A stretch of 64,000 nt of DNA from Cercis canadensis. Lineage: Eukaryota; Streptophyta; Magnoliopsida; Fabales; Fabaceae. Position numbers and translations under genes: made by a program. Where the stretch lies: NCBI GenBank assembly GCA_003255065.1, contig QAOA01001864.1, positions 72,217-136,216 on the forward strand. Reading direction: 5' to 3'. Position 1 is the stretch's first letter. Every line of letters begins with the position of its first letter. Shown here piece by piece: positions 40,434 to 51,516 of this stretch. Below the pieces are notes generated by a model. It saw nothing but the letters and a program-made list of their open reading frames with translations, ran no database searches and was not told the origin of the DNA.

Positions 40434-41699
40434 ATGGATCATTTCCTTCAATTTCCTTCAACTTTGTTCATTACCATCTTATTTTTGTTAGTCTGCATCT
40501 TCATCCATTCCTTGAGGACACTAATTTCCCTTAAGAAAAATACCTACAATGCACCACAAGCAGGGGGTGCTCTTCCCATTATGGGCCATTTGCACCTCTT
40601 AGGTGGCCAGCAACTGATCCATAAAACACTAAATTCTATGGCTGAAAAATATGGACCAACCTTCACCATAAGAGTGGGTTCACAAGAGTCCTAGACCTAT
40701 TGGCCAAAGAGTGCTTCACTATACATGAAAAAGCACTTTCCTATAGACCTATTGGTGCTGCTTCAAAGCTACTAGGTTATAATGATGCCATGTTTGGATT
40801 TGCACCATATGGTTCTTATTGGCGCGAGATGCGAAAGATAGTGACAATTGAGCTTCTATCAAAACACAGGCCTGATCAGCTCAAGCACATAAGGGATGGA
40901 GACTACAATACAAGAGCTTCGTAAGTTATGATCAAGTGAAGGATGTCCAGAAAATGGGGTTTTGGTGGATTTGAAGCAGTGGTTCTGGGATTTGTCGCTT
41001 AACATAGTTTTGAGAATGGTGTCAGGGAAGAGGTGTTTTGGAGCAGGTGTTCATGATGCTGTGGCACAACACTGCAGGCAAGTGATAAGGGATTTTGTTT
41101 ATCTGTTTGGGGTGTTTGTGATTTCTGATTCTATCCCATAGTTGAAGTGGTTGGATATTAATGGGCATCAAAATCATATGAAGGATACTGCGAAGAAATT
41201 GGATAAAATGGTTGAGAGTTGGTTGAAGGAACATAAACAGAGAAAATTATTACTCGGTGATCAGAATGACTTCATGGATGTGCTGCTGACAACCTCCAGG
41301 AAGCCAATGTTTCATGTTTTGATGCTGATACCATTAACAAGGCTACTTGCTTGGTAAGTACCCTGTTGGTTGGTGAACATATGTTGAACACAACGTGATG
41401 AGAATGTGTGGCTGGACCCTCTCACATTCCAGCCTGAAAGGTTCTTGAATAGCCATATAAGGGACATAGATTTGAGAGGTCAGGATTTTGAGCTCCTTCC
41501 TTTTGGGTCAGGAAGGCGACAATGCCCTGGGATTTCACTGACTCTACTACTGCTGCATTTTTTGCTTGCTTCCTTGTTGCATAGTTTTGAAATTGCCACT
41601 CCTTCAAATGAACCTGAGGAGATGACTGAGAACAGTGGTTTATCAAATGTGAAAGCAGCTCCACTCTTGGTTCTCCTCACTCCTCGCCTTAAAAGTTAG
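40434..41699 (+). pseudogene. Broken cytochrome P450, CYP82-like
   Basis: The start MDHFLQFPSTLFITILFLLV is a P450 membrane anchor, followed by a proline-rich hinge and GALPIMGHLHLLGG, typical of the CYP82 family. C-helix residues (YGSYWREMRKI) are present, and near the end PERF and the haem loop [11 protein letters not shown] with its Cys ligand. Between them the copy is damaged. The frame is lost after about residue 86 (RVGSQES) and again after about 40923. A stop lies in the SIP-LKWLD stretch (about 41141). The segment from helix I (oxygen-binding AGTDTT) to helix K (ExxR) is missing around 41375-41400. The usual intron would have lain in that missing part. At least four lesions make it a pseudogene. 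It begins about 330 bases after the GDSL stop codon. Confidence 0.88.
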
Positions 41700-41773
41700 G
41701 TCTTAGATTAGATTTCTCATGTATTTAAAAAAATTGTAAATTAATTGTAATGAATTATTTTTATTGTATAAAA

Positions 41774-41878
41774 GACAATGATATAAGAGGTGAAGGGCTG
41801 TGTGTGTGGTTGTTTGAGTTTGTAGCTGCTTGTCAAATATGCTCAATGCTTAGAAGTATTTACATTTACTTCACATTT
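41774..41878 (+). repeat. Direct repeat R1, copy 1 (P450 3' flank)
   Basis: About 95-105 bases starting GACAATG and including 'gaagggctgtgtgtgtggtt' match 43445-43538 almost exactly. The second copy abuts a CACTA-type transposon end. Confidence 0.85.
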
Positions 41879-42137
41879 AGGAGCATCAAAGCACCCTAGA
41901 GCACAAGCTTCCCTGGCTTCACATGGAAGAAAACAAAAAATATGTTGCCTAGAGAGTAGAGATTAACATGGGTTCTAAAATTCCTGAATAAGAAGACATT
42001 ATAAGGAGGGAGTCATATATGTGGTTATTTTTTAATATGTAATTATCATGTTAAAATATAAAAAAAATAATCATATAACACTAAAAAATAATTTAGTTAT
42101 TTATAAAATATTTGAACTTTTTTTGGTCCTTTCTCTC

Positions 42138-42510
42138 AAGTTTTAGAACTTAAGAATTATTTTCCCTTGCTTTATTAGACAGCCCATGACTTTTTTAACC
42201 CAGGTATGTATGTCAACAAAGTTTCAAAAAATTAAACAATGTTGCAGATGCAAAACATACATTGCATTATATTGTATCATGCATTTTATCATGTTATCGG
42301 ATACATAAGAATAATGTGAAAAAGTTTTACAAGTTTAGATTCATTGGTATGTATTTGAAAAATAAAATGGTGGATATTAAATGGGATATGGGAGGAAAAT
42401 TTAAAACTATCACACTTTGTTTTGTTGGGTTGAATCAAGTCACTCAAAGAGTTGTGGTCCTTGGTGAGAAGGACGAGAGTAATGAGAGGGCCGATGGAGG
42501 GATCCAAATC
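42138..42510 (+). repeat. Direct repeat R2, copy 1
   Basis: From 'agttttagaacttaagaat' to 'gatccaaatc' this segment matches 49420-49800 with few differences. It is non-coding. The partner lies at the right edge of duplicated block A. Confidence 0.85.
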
Positions 42511-42719
42511 AAGCAATCTAGATGGACACATTAGCTGCATTGCTTCAACTCATTGCTCTAATTGATCTTAGTGAAAAATACAAAAATGAAAAAATAAAAA
42601 AAAAATGTGATGATTCAGCCATACTACATATATGAGTTGGGAAATGTACTAGTTTTTAATATGAATGCAAATCATAAATGCTTTAGATTGTCAATCAACA
42701 AGTTTAAAAGTATGAGATT

Positions 42720-43446
42720 TCAGGTTGTACATTGAGATGAGGAATCTAAGACACTAGGAATCTTTACTATTAGTAACAACACCCAAAGGTAGACAGTCAT
42801 AAGAGAGCAACAAATCCAACAGCAAGAAATGCACAACACCCAGGCACCGAAGAGGCATGGAAACAGAAATGTACAAGTGAAGAAGAAGAAGCATAACTCA
42901 CCGAACTGATCACCCAAACAACAAGACAGCGACAAAGGCATAACAGAGACACCGGCGAGGCGATGGATTGAAGTCCGATGGAGAGTGCTAAGGAGTAAGG
43001 ACTAAGGAGAGAACGGGAAGTTAGGGATTTGAGCTTGGGAGGGTCAGAGAATGAGAGAAGAGAGACGAATGAGAGGATTTCAGATTTTGACTTGAGGAGA
43101 AGTTAGGGATTTGAGAAAGTGAAATGCGAAGGGGGGAGGGGTGGAAAATATTTTATAGGATTCCAATGTTAATAAAATAGAAATTATTGTTGAAAATACT
43201 GTTGGAATTAACAAAAAAAATTTAAAAAAAATTAGAAATTTTTTTTAACGGTATATTTTGTTGCAATTCTTAAAAAAACAACTTTTGGACAATTTTAACG
43301 GTAATTTTGACGGAAAATTCCAACAATAATATAATTCCATTAGAATTTCAACAAAAAAATTTTCGTGAGAATTACTGTTGGAATTTTTCAAAAATTTCAA
43401 CGGTATTTTATTCTGTTGAAAAATTAACAACCTTTTTCTTGTAGAG
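42720..43446 (-). mobile_element. End fragment of a CACTA (En/Spm-like) DNA transposon
   Basis: Read on the minus strand, the segment begins CTCTACAAGAAAAAGG, one base from the canonical CACTACAAGAAAAA terminus. About 300 bases of subterminal repeats follow, with words such as 'tttcaacggta', 'ttccaacaata' and 'gacggaaaattcc' in both orientations. Further in is a GC-richer, leader-like stretch (42720-43140) with a donor-like GGTGAGTTATG. No transposase domain is seen, and the other end was not found. It is therefore a truncated 5' part. It sits inside or next to repeat R1. Confidence 0.6.
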
Positions 43447-43538
43447 ACAATGCTAAGAGGTGAAGGGCTGTGTGTGTGGTTGTTTGAGTTTGTAGCTGCT
43501 TGTCATATATGCTCAATGCTTAGAAGTATTTACATTTA
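43445..43538 (+). repeat. Direct repeat R1, copy 2
   Basis: Matches the 3' flank of the P450 pseudogene at 41774-41878. It starts exactly where the CACTA-like end stops. Confidence 0.85.
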
Positions 43539-43539
43539 G

Positions 43540-43708
43540 AGTAAAACCTGTTTTTGGTCCTTGAAAGATTGTTTCGGTGACACTTTAGTCCTTGAAAGAT
43601 TTTTACCGACAAATTGGTCCTTAAAAGATCATTCCATCTACCATTGTAGTCCTTTAAGTCCCACTAACAAACCCTAGTGGAGGACTAAAATGGTAGACAA
43701 AATAATCT
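43540..43708. mobile_element. Partial MITE, related to family 1
   Basis: It starts AGAGTAAAACCTGTTTTTGG and contains 'gacactttagtcc', similar in pattern to the arms of the elements at 2951 and 13819. The other arm is cut at the N at 43709. Confidence 0.45.
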
Positions 43709-43709
43709 N

Positions 43710-44185
43710 GAGTGATCCAAGCAATGGTGGTTGAAATCATGCTCAAAGCCAAAACAGATACAGCACTTCCCAGAATAAGCAAGATGAGAGTTAAGATTGC
43801 AAGAAAGTTTCTCATATGCAGTTGAACTTGAAGCACAGTTCCCAGAACCAGCACCAAGAAGTAAAGAACACTGATCACAACTAGAGCAATCATCAAAGAG
43901 TGCTGTGTTCCGGTATCCGGGTTCATTGCAACGATGAACTCAATCAATAACATGAAGAATTCAGGAAAGATTTCTTGTAGTTCTTCCAAGAGCTTCATCA
44001 CTTGCTCCCTGATACACATTCAAAACAGGGCATGATGAGGCAGAGTATATAAAAACAGAGCAAGATAAGTGGATAAAATCATACAAGAGAAGAATATGAG
44101 AAAATGGAAACTATGAACTCCATTAAAATGATATTAAGCTGAAGGGAATTCACAAAGGAAGCTGAATTACAGACCCAGAAGACAT
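43710..44185 (-). pseudogene. Truncated copy A of the 121-residue membrane protein gene
   Basis: Exon 2 (43710-44008) and the probable short exon 1 (44175-44185) match the whole gene at 51015-51516 with only a few substitutions (for example V/T, A/L-type changes in the membrane segments). At the N at 43709 the sequence switches to unrelated repeat DNA. The last 18 residues of the intact copy (LGLWVGFFALLVYFLSTR) are therefore absent. This may be a real truncation or an assembly break. A 30-base insertion lies between exon 2 and the leader relative to copy B. Confidence 0.7.
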
Positions 44186-45730
44186 TTCTGGCTGTGGTTT
44201 TCCTTTCAATGAGAGCAACAAAGTGGTGTTCAGCAATGGAAGGTTGTATAGAGAGAAAGAGCTTGGAGGCACTGCAAGAAGAAGGAAATGAGTGAAGGCT
44301 TTATGCAAGTTTGAAATGGGTGGGTTTGAAAAAAATTCTCACGGCTTTATAATTGAAAACAAGCAAAAAAGACAGAGTATTAAACGTATTATTATTCTCA
44401 AAGTATTATATAACCAAGAACTATATTGTTGACTAGCTTCTGTTTCCTTGTCTGGAATATCTAATGTTAAAACAGGGCCCCACTAATTGACCTTCTGTAT
44501 AGTGCTCAATACAAGTCACCATTGCTGCATCCTTATTAAGGAAGAAAAGCTTGTTTCTTTTTCTTCATAAGCTACTAATTAAATAATGAACTGATTAGTG
44601 ATTAACATGGAGAAGAACACACTTTCTTGGAATGGATCTCCCCTATAAAATTGAAATATTATTGTTCTTGTTTGTTGATGGGAGTTGCCAGTTGGGATAT
44701 CTTGTCACTTTTTTTTTTTTTTTTAAACCCNAACCCAATAACATATTTCAATTTAAAAAATAAAAATAAAATCACTCTCGCTCTCAGACACAAAACACAC
44801 ATTGCATTATACTTGTATCATGCATTTTGTCATGTTATTGAATTTTATAAGAACCAAAAAATTTAGATTCTTTTGCTATGTATTGAAAACTAGTTTAGAA
44901 TAATGTATACTTACGAGATAGTGGAGGAAACTCAAAACTTACAATTTCTCTATGGAAATTAATTGTGGTGGTTTATTATACTATAATGCAAAATTAAATA
45001 AAATGTGTTTTTTTATGTTCAAGCTTATAGAGCCATAAAGTAAAAGAGAATTGTTTGATACTCCATTGAGTTTACTCCGGTTTTCTCCAATTATAAAAGA
45101 GAAAATCTATATGGTATCTAAATTAAGTAAATTTATGATGGAGTCCAATCACTTACTCAAACCCGCACTCAATGAGTATATTTGGAGGTACATTATGAGT
45201 GACTCGGTTTTTCAAGATTTTTGAGATGATAACAACATCAAAAGTTGATTATACTCCAAACCTCCAATAATTTTTTTTTTCCGTTTTTACCCCACCCATA
45301 TGGGTGAGATAGAATAGAATCCTCTTGATTTATTTATATTGGATTCTCTTAAACATAATATATCATTTCTTTCTATTTTCATTTTCAGTGTCTGACTTTC
45401 GTCTTCAATTTCTCTTATTCTCTCTAAAAAAATTTAAAATCAAAGTAAAATTTCGTTTGTTTGAAAATTATAAGTTCAATGGAAGTATACTTCAAAAACA
45501 TAGTTCAAGCAAAATTTATCTATACTTTTTCATCAGGTATCATAAACTTTATTTTCGACTTATTATTGTCAATCTTGCAGAATTTCCTTCTAGCAAGAAA
45601 TAGTATAAACCTAGGTAGCACTGGTACGCCCTTTTTTGGGACGTACCCGTTTCGGGTATGCTTCCGAAACGCGAAACACGTACCTGCCCCCGAAACGCCT
45701 AAATTTTTGTTTTGTTTTTTTTTTTTTTTT
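43710..45730 (+). repeat. Duplicated block A, left part
   Basis: This 2.0 kb segment matches block B (51072-53050) nearly base for base. It covers the membrane-protein gene, its upstream region, a 400-base stretch with 'cccacccatatgggtgagat', and the left end of the hAT element. It breaks at the N at 45731, and a small N at 44731 lies between two copies of 'aaccc'. Confidence 0.9.
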
Positions 45731-45731
45731 N

Positions 45732-47078
45732 TATATCCCTCCCTTGACAAGTAAGGGGCCTATGGATACTATTCGCACATATTAAACTAAATGAATGTAA
45801 AATGTATGATATATGATTTTATTCCTAATTTTATTTCAATTAAACTACTTGAACAAAGGAAAAATAAAAATAAATAAATAAATAAAATAACCTAATCCAA
45901 AAGAAATAAAAACATAATCTTAACAAGTAAAGAAATAAAATAAAACACACCAATGGGTAGGTGCAATTCGAACCAGTCCAATCAACAAGTAAAAAAAAAA
46001 TTAGCATTACAAAAGATGGCCCAAAACAAGTAATGAATAGGAAAGTAAATTCAGAGAAAAAACAAAAAAAAAACAAGCTAGGCCTAATTCATGAGCCTGA
46101 TCTAATGGATAATAGAAACCATAAAACTCACACATAGTGTTTGGCCCAATAACATAATGCATTAATAGAAGAAAGGCCTAGACCGAATCAGCAATTTAAT
46201 GGCCCATTTGGTCCAGCCACATAGCAATGAAGTAAAAACTCTAAAGGCACAGACTTAAAGAAAAAAGAAGACTGAAGTAATATACTGGATGGGCCTATTT
46301 CGGCCCTGACCCAATAGCCAACAAAACACAATACTTATCACATGCTCTTAACAATAAAAGCTAACCCAATTAGCAAATATAATCAACCAACTTAAAATAA
46401 CAACATAATGGACTAGCCCACAATGTAAGACTTCTGGCCCAAATAAAATAATAGCAAGTGAAGTGAAAGAAGAAATGGGCATTAATGGAACAAACACCAC
46501 TATCCCGTAAGCAAAAGAAATAAATTAAAAAAAATTAGATCAACCCAATATCAAATTAGGCTTTAGACAAAACTCAATCTAATTCAAATGTAAAATAAAA
46601 AAAGTGGTACGCAGGTAAAGAAAGGTTATGGGAATGGTACTAATATAAAGAAAGCAAATAAAAGAAAAAAAAAATAAAGAAGCATGGAAAGTAGAAACAA
46701 GAGTAAAACACAGAACCCAAAATTCCTTCATCTTCACTGAACAGAGCAAGGGGAAATGCCACTCTTTTCCCTGAATTGATGAAATGTTTTGTTTGGGTTT
46801 CTTTCAAATTTTCAGAAATTTTTTTCCTTAAATTTTTTAGTCTCTCTCTACTCTCTATTATGCTCTCCCTGTTTTTCGTCTATCTCTTAGGTCTCCCTCT
46901 TATATTGCTATAGTCTTACCCTTCACATTTCTCTCCCTTATTTTCTAAATGCTACACATGAACTCACATCTCTCTCCCCTATGTTTCTAATTGTTGCACA
47001 TGAAGCCACGTCTCTCATTATTTCCACATGTATTATTATTATTATTATTTGTTTACTGGACAAAATATAGTGTCCACA
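45732..47078. mobile_element. LTR-retrotransposon fossil, partial LTR-like copy 1
   Basis: The segment shares about 900 bases with 48020-48905 (words such as 'gacaagtaaggggcctatgg' and a run of 'gggcct'/'cccaat' phrases). It ends near 47078 in 'gtgtccaca' after 'ggacaaaata', a style of ending known from Ty3/gypsy Ogre/Tat-type LTRs. No protein domain is recognisable. It is an old, broken fragment; family is a guess. Confidence 0.35.
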
Positions 47079-47079
47079 T

Positions 47080-47690
47080 TCTTAATAATTTTTTTTTTCC
47101 ATTTTTACCTCACCCATATGGGTGAGATAGGATAAAATCCCCTTGATTTATCTATATTTGGATTCTCTTAAACAAAATATATCATTTCTTGTTATTTTTA
47201 TTTTTAGTGTCTGATTTTCATCTTCAATTTCTCTTATTATCTCTAGAAAAAATTTAAAATCAAAGTAAATTTTTGTTTGTTTGAAAGTTATAAGTTCAAT
47301 GGAAGTATAGTTCAAAAACATAGTTCAAGCAAAATTTATCTATACTTTTTCATCAGGTATCATAAGCTTTATTTTCGACTTATTGTTGTCAATCCTANTT
47401 CTGACTGTGGTTTTCCTTTCAATGAGAGCAACGTACGAAGTGGTGTTCAGCAATGGAAGGTTGTATAGAGAGAAAGAGCTTGGAGGCACTGCAAGAAGAA
47501 GGAAATGAGTGAAGGCTTTATGCAAGTTTGAAATGGGTGGGTTTGGAAAAAATTCTCACGGCTTTATAATTGAAAACAAGCAAAAAAGACAGAGTATTAA
47601 ACGTATTATTATTCTCAAAGTATTATATAACCAAGAACTATATTGTTGACTAGCTTCTGTTTCCTTGTCTGGAATATCTGATGTTAAAAT
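47080..47690 (+). repeat. Extra partial copy C of block A/B pieces
   Basis: 47080-47397 repeats the stretch at about 45265-45580 ('cccatatgggtgagatag' to 'cgacttattgttgtcaatcct'). After the N at 47398, 47399-47690 repeats the promoter region of the membrane-protein gene (compare 44186-44480 and 51520-51810), including the TATA box but not the coding exons. It carries a small insertion, 'gtacgaa'. Confidence 0.8.
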
Positions 47691-48905
47691 AGAACTTGAT
47701 TCTTTATCCTCGAATGTCTACGTACGCTAATTAGGGATCAAAGTCCGTGTAGCTTGCAAAATGGTTCAAAAGAATTTTTTTTCTCTCGAAAACCGAACCT
47801 AAAAGAGATTTAATTTTTTTTTTCTTTGCTTCAATCATAAAGATAAACTAAATAAATAAACATACAATCAAAAAAAATTAAGAATAATTTATAATTATGT
47901 TATATATGAATCGAATCACGTCCTAATCCTTTTACTTTGTTCTTACGCTTCTCGGTTCCCAAAGTGGCGCTTATCCTTATCTCGAGAAGATATGAGAGCC
48001 ACGCTTATGGGAATAAGTCACTCATATCCCTCTCTTGACAAGTAAGGGGCCTATGGATGCTAGTCGCACATATTAAACTAAATGAATGTAAAATGTATGA
48101 TATATGATTTTATTCCTAATTTTATTTCAATGAAACTATTTGAACAAAAGAAAAAGAAAAATAAATAAATAAATAAAATAATCTAACCCAAAAGAAATAA
48201 AAGCATAATCTTAACAAGTAAAGAAATAAAATAAAACACACCAATGGGCAGGTCCAATTCGAATCAGCCCAATCAACAAGTAAAAAAAAATTAACATTAC
48301 AAAAAATGGTCCAAAACAAGTAATGAATAGGAAAGTAAATTCATGGGCCTGATCTAATAGATAATAGAAACCATAAAACTCATATATAGTGTTCGGCCCA
48401 ATAACATAATGCATTAATAGAAGAAAGGCCCAGACCGAATCAGCAATTTAATGGCCCATTTGGTCCAGCCCCATAGTAATGAAGTAAAAACTCTAAAGGC
48501 CCAGACTCATAGAAAAAGAAGACTGAAGTAATATACTGGATGGGCCTATTTCGGCCTTGACCCAAGAGCCATCAAAACACAATACTTATCACATGCTCTT
48601 AACAATAAAGGCTAACCCAATTAGTAAATATAATCAACCAACTTAAAATAACAACATAGTGGACTAGCCCACAATGTAAGGCTTCTAGCCCAAATAAAAT
48701 AATAGCACGTGAAGTGAAAGAAGAAATGGGCACATTAATGGAACAAATAGCACTATCCCGTAAGCAAAAGAAATAAATTAAAAAAAATTAGATCAGCCCA
48801 ATATCAAATCAGGCTTTAGACAAAACTCAATCCAATTCAAAAGTAAAATAAAAAAAGTGGTAGGCATGTAAAGAAAGGTTATGGGAATGGTACTTATATA
48901 AAGAA
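47691..48905. mobile_element. LTR-retrotransposon fossil, partial LTR-like copy 2
   Basis: The right 900 bases match copy 1. The left 330 bases, with 'tctcgagaagatatgagagc', are present only here. It abuts the right end of the hAT element at about 48906. No coding domain is seen. It is a broken fossil of the same uncertain Ty3/gypsy-like family. Confidence 0.3.
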
Positions 48906-48906
48906 A

Positions 48907-49395
48907 TTCTATATATATATGACGTGACGTACCCGTACTCCTATTTTTTGAAAAAATGTCGTATCGGCGTTTTATACCCGATCCAAATACAAAACATGTA
49001 CTCGTACCCATGCTACATAGGTATAAACCATCGATAATATGTGTACCAGGTTGATCATTCACATCTAAAATGGAAATCAATAACCTTCCTACCTTGAAAT
49101 TTTACATTCATCGAAAATTTGGAAAATACCTTCATGACAAGGACGTATAGGTACATTGACACATATATATATAACGTGGCGTATCCGTACCTCTATTTTT
49201 TGAAAAATGTTGTATCGTCATTTCGTACCCGTACCCGTGCTACGTAGGTATAAACCTTTGACAATACGTGTAACAAGTTGATCATTCATATCTACAATGG
49301 AAATCAATAATGTAGGAACATTGAAATTTTACATTCATTGAAAATTTGGAAAATACCTTCATGACAAGGACATATAGGTACGTTGACATATTTCA
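48907..49395 (+). repeat. Two ~240-bp tandem units: hAT end plus flank (block A)
   Basis: Each unit holds about 110 bases of the hAT right end (with 'gtacccgtgctacgtag' or a variant), the target repeat GTATAAAC, and about 125 bases of flank ('caggttgatcattcacatc' to 'gacaaggacatataggtac'). Unit 2 starts at about 49160. The same pair is found in block B at 53463-53955. Confidence 0.85.
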
Positions 49396-49419
49396 CCAAG
49401 TCCAGGCCTCTTTCCCCTT

Positions 49420-49806
49420 TAAGTTTTAGAACTTAAGAATGCTTTTACCTTGCTTTATTAGACATCCCATGACTTTTTTAACCTAGGTATGTAATATGTA
49501 CGTCAACAAATTTTCAAAAATTAAACAATGTTGCGGATGCAAAACATACATTGCGTTATATTGTCTCATGCATTTTATCATGGTATCAGATACATAAGAA
49601 TAATGTGAAAAAGTTCTACAAGTTTAGATTCAAGAATTGGTATGTATTTGAAAAATAAAATGGTGGATATTAAATGGGATATGGGAGGAAAATTTAAAAC
49701 TATCACTTTGTTTTGTTGGGTTGAATCAAGTCACTCAAAGAGTTGTGGTCCTTGGTGAGAAAGACGAGAGTAATGAGAGAGCCGGTAGAGGGATCCAAAT
49801 CGAGTC
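49420..49806 (+). repeat. Direct repeat R2, copy 2
   Basis: Matches 42138-42510, downstream of the P450 pseudogene. It lies at the end of block A, after the tandem hAT-end units. Confidence 0.85.
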
Positions 49807-51014
49807 ATATTATTATTTAGCATGACAATCTCATGTTAGTTAAATCTTGATTATTCATATCATTAAAAATATCTCAACGGCATAAATGATCTATGCAATG
49901 TCACCATTTTCATAAAAAAATTTCTCCTTCCTTTCCTCTTTCTCTCCCCCGTGCTTGCTCGTCCACCTTCTCCATGAATTCTTACTCTTGGCCCTCCCCG
50001 TAATCTCAATCCTATGAATAAGGTGACCCCTATTTTACATATATGTCTACCATAGCTTAATTTATGGATTTTATGCAGAAGTGTGTAAAATGATAACAAT
50101 TATATTGGTACTATTCATTGATCAAATAATATTTCTCAAGACAAATTAAGTCATTTTCTTTAGACATTGTCTATGGCAACACTGCAATGTGTGCTTATTT
50201 TTTTTGTCATAATTAGATAAAAATAGTTACATTTTTTTTTTTCGTTGCAATTACATTAATTTCCTCGTTTGTTATAATTTTCATCTCTATTTAATTCAAC
50301 GATTAGTAGTTTTTACTACCACTTTTCTTTAATTTAGTTCTTTTTTTTTTGTATTTTCTTTATGTCCTCTCAGAATTGGCTTTACCAAAAATCAATATAT
50401 AAATTTTTAATTATATATGGCTAATATTACAAAATTTCATTACTTTAGTCTCCCTCACAGCTAAATATAATTCAACGTCATGTATTTTCTTAATCAAAAT
50501 ATTTAGATAGGCCCCCACTTTATATCCTCTTATGATTTTTTTAATACCTTATGCGTTTAAAACTTTGACAATGACTTTACTTCCCTATATATTTCTAATT
50601 GAAGAGCCGATTTAGATTAAACGTGGACTTAGTTAAATTTCAAGGGGCTATTCTAGAGTTTATTATAAAGTGAAAATTTAAAGTAATCGAATGCTAAATG
50701 AAATTTATATAANATTAAAAAAATTACACAATAAAATTTATAAGAAAGTAAAGAACAGAGAATAAATAAGTATATAAGTAGTCATTCCCATTAATAGATA
50801 ACTGATACCAAAGATGATACAACAGAGAGATTTGCAAATTTACAATTGATACAAACAACACATAGATTTGTAATTGACACAAACAACAACATATTTGTCA
50901 TGAGTGATGACACAAATCAAATTGAAATAAGGAGAAGTATTATAGGCACAAACAACAGTGGCAGTAGCAGATGGTGGTGGAATTTGGGTGTTCTCAATCA
51001 AATTATTGATTGTC
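49807..51014. other. AT-rich spacer between blocks A and B
   Basis: No gene is supported. An N occurs at 50713. The last 200 bases would be the 3' UTR of the minus-strand membrane-protein gene. Confidence 0.45.
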
Positions 51015-51516
51015 TCAGCGAGTAGAGAGGAAGTAGACAAGCAATGCGAAGAATCCAACCCATAAACCAAGAGTGATCCAAGCAATGGTGGTTGAAATAA
51101 TGCTCAGAGCCAAAACAGATACAGCACTTCCGAGAATGAGCAAGATGAGAGTTAAGATTGGAAGAAAGTTTCTCATATGCAGTTGAACTTGAAGCACAGT
51201 TCCCAGAACCAGCACCAAGAAGTAAAGAACACTGGTCACAACTAGAGCAATCATCAAAGAGTGCTGTGTTCCGGTATCCGGGTTCATTGCAACGATGAAC
51301 TCAATCAACAGCATGAAGAATTCAGGAAAGATTTCTTGTAATTCTTCCAAGAGCTTCATCACTTGCTCCCTGATACACATTCAAAACAGAGCAAGATAAG
51401 TGGATAAAATCATACAAGAGAAGAATATGAGAAAATGGAAACTATAAACTCCATTAAAATGATATTAAGCTGAAGGGAATTCACAAAGGAAGCTGAATTA
51501 CAGACCCAGAAGACAT
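51015..51516 (-). CDS. Unknown 121-residue multi-pass membrane protein (copy B)
   Basis: Exon 2 (51015-51369) carries almost all of the protein. A short exon 1 (51506-51516, coding MSSG) is inferred: 'ATGTCTTCTGG|GTCTGT' as donor and 'TATCAG|GGAGCAAG' as acceptor join in frame, and a TATA box lies about 60 bases upstream. Without splicing, an ATG at 51378-51380 would give MCIR instead, with the same length. After an amphipathic start (EQVMKLLEELQEIFPEFF) come four hydrophobic stretches: about 19-30, 42-63, 72-102 and 104-118. The polar loop between the first two reads NPDTGTQHS. There is no known motif or catalytic signature. I do not recognise the family; a small helical membrane protein is all that can be said. 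Copy A is truncated. Confidence 0.6.

Larger units (their letters stand above)
41700..42719. other. P450 downstream region with locally repeated segments
   Basis: No gene is supported. Segment 41774-41878 recurs at 43445-43538. Segment 42138-42510 recurs at 49420-49800. The frames at 42262-42540 lie in the second of these repeats and lack coding character. Confidence 0.55.
45611..49020. mobile_element. hAT insertion, block A copy, with other DNA inside
   Basis: The left end CTAGGTAGCACTGGTAC at 45611 and the right end ...CATGCTACATAG at 49020 are both bordered by the 8-bp repeat GTATAAAC (45603-45610 and 49021-49028), as in block B. Between the ends lie about 120 bases of hAT, then LTR-like fossil DNA, repeated flank segments and two Ns, then the last 110 bases of hAT. 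No transposase coding is seen. The order inside may be partly an assembly product. Confidence 0.6.
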
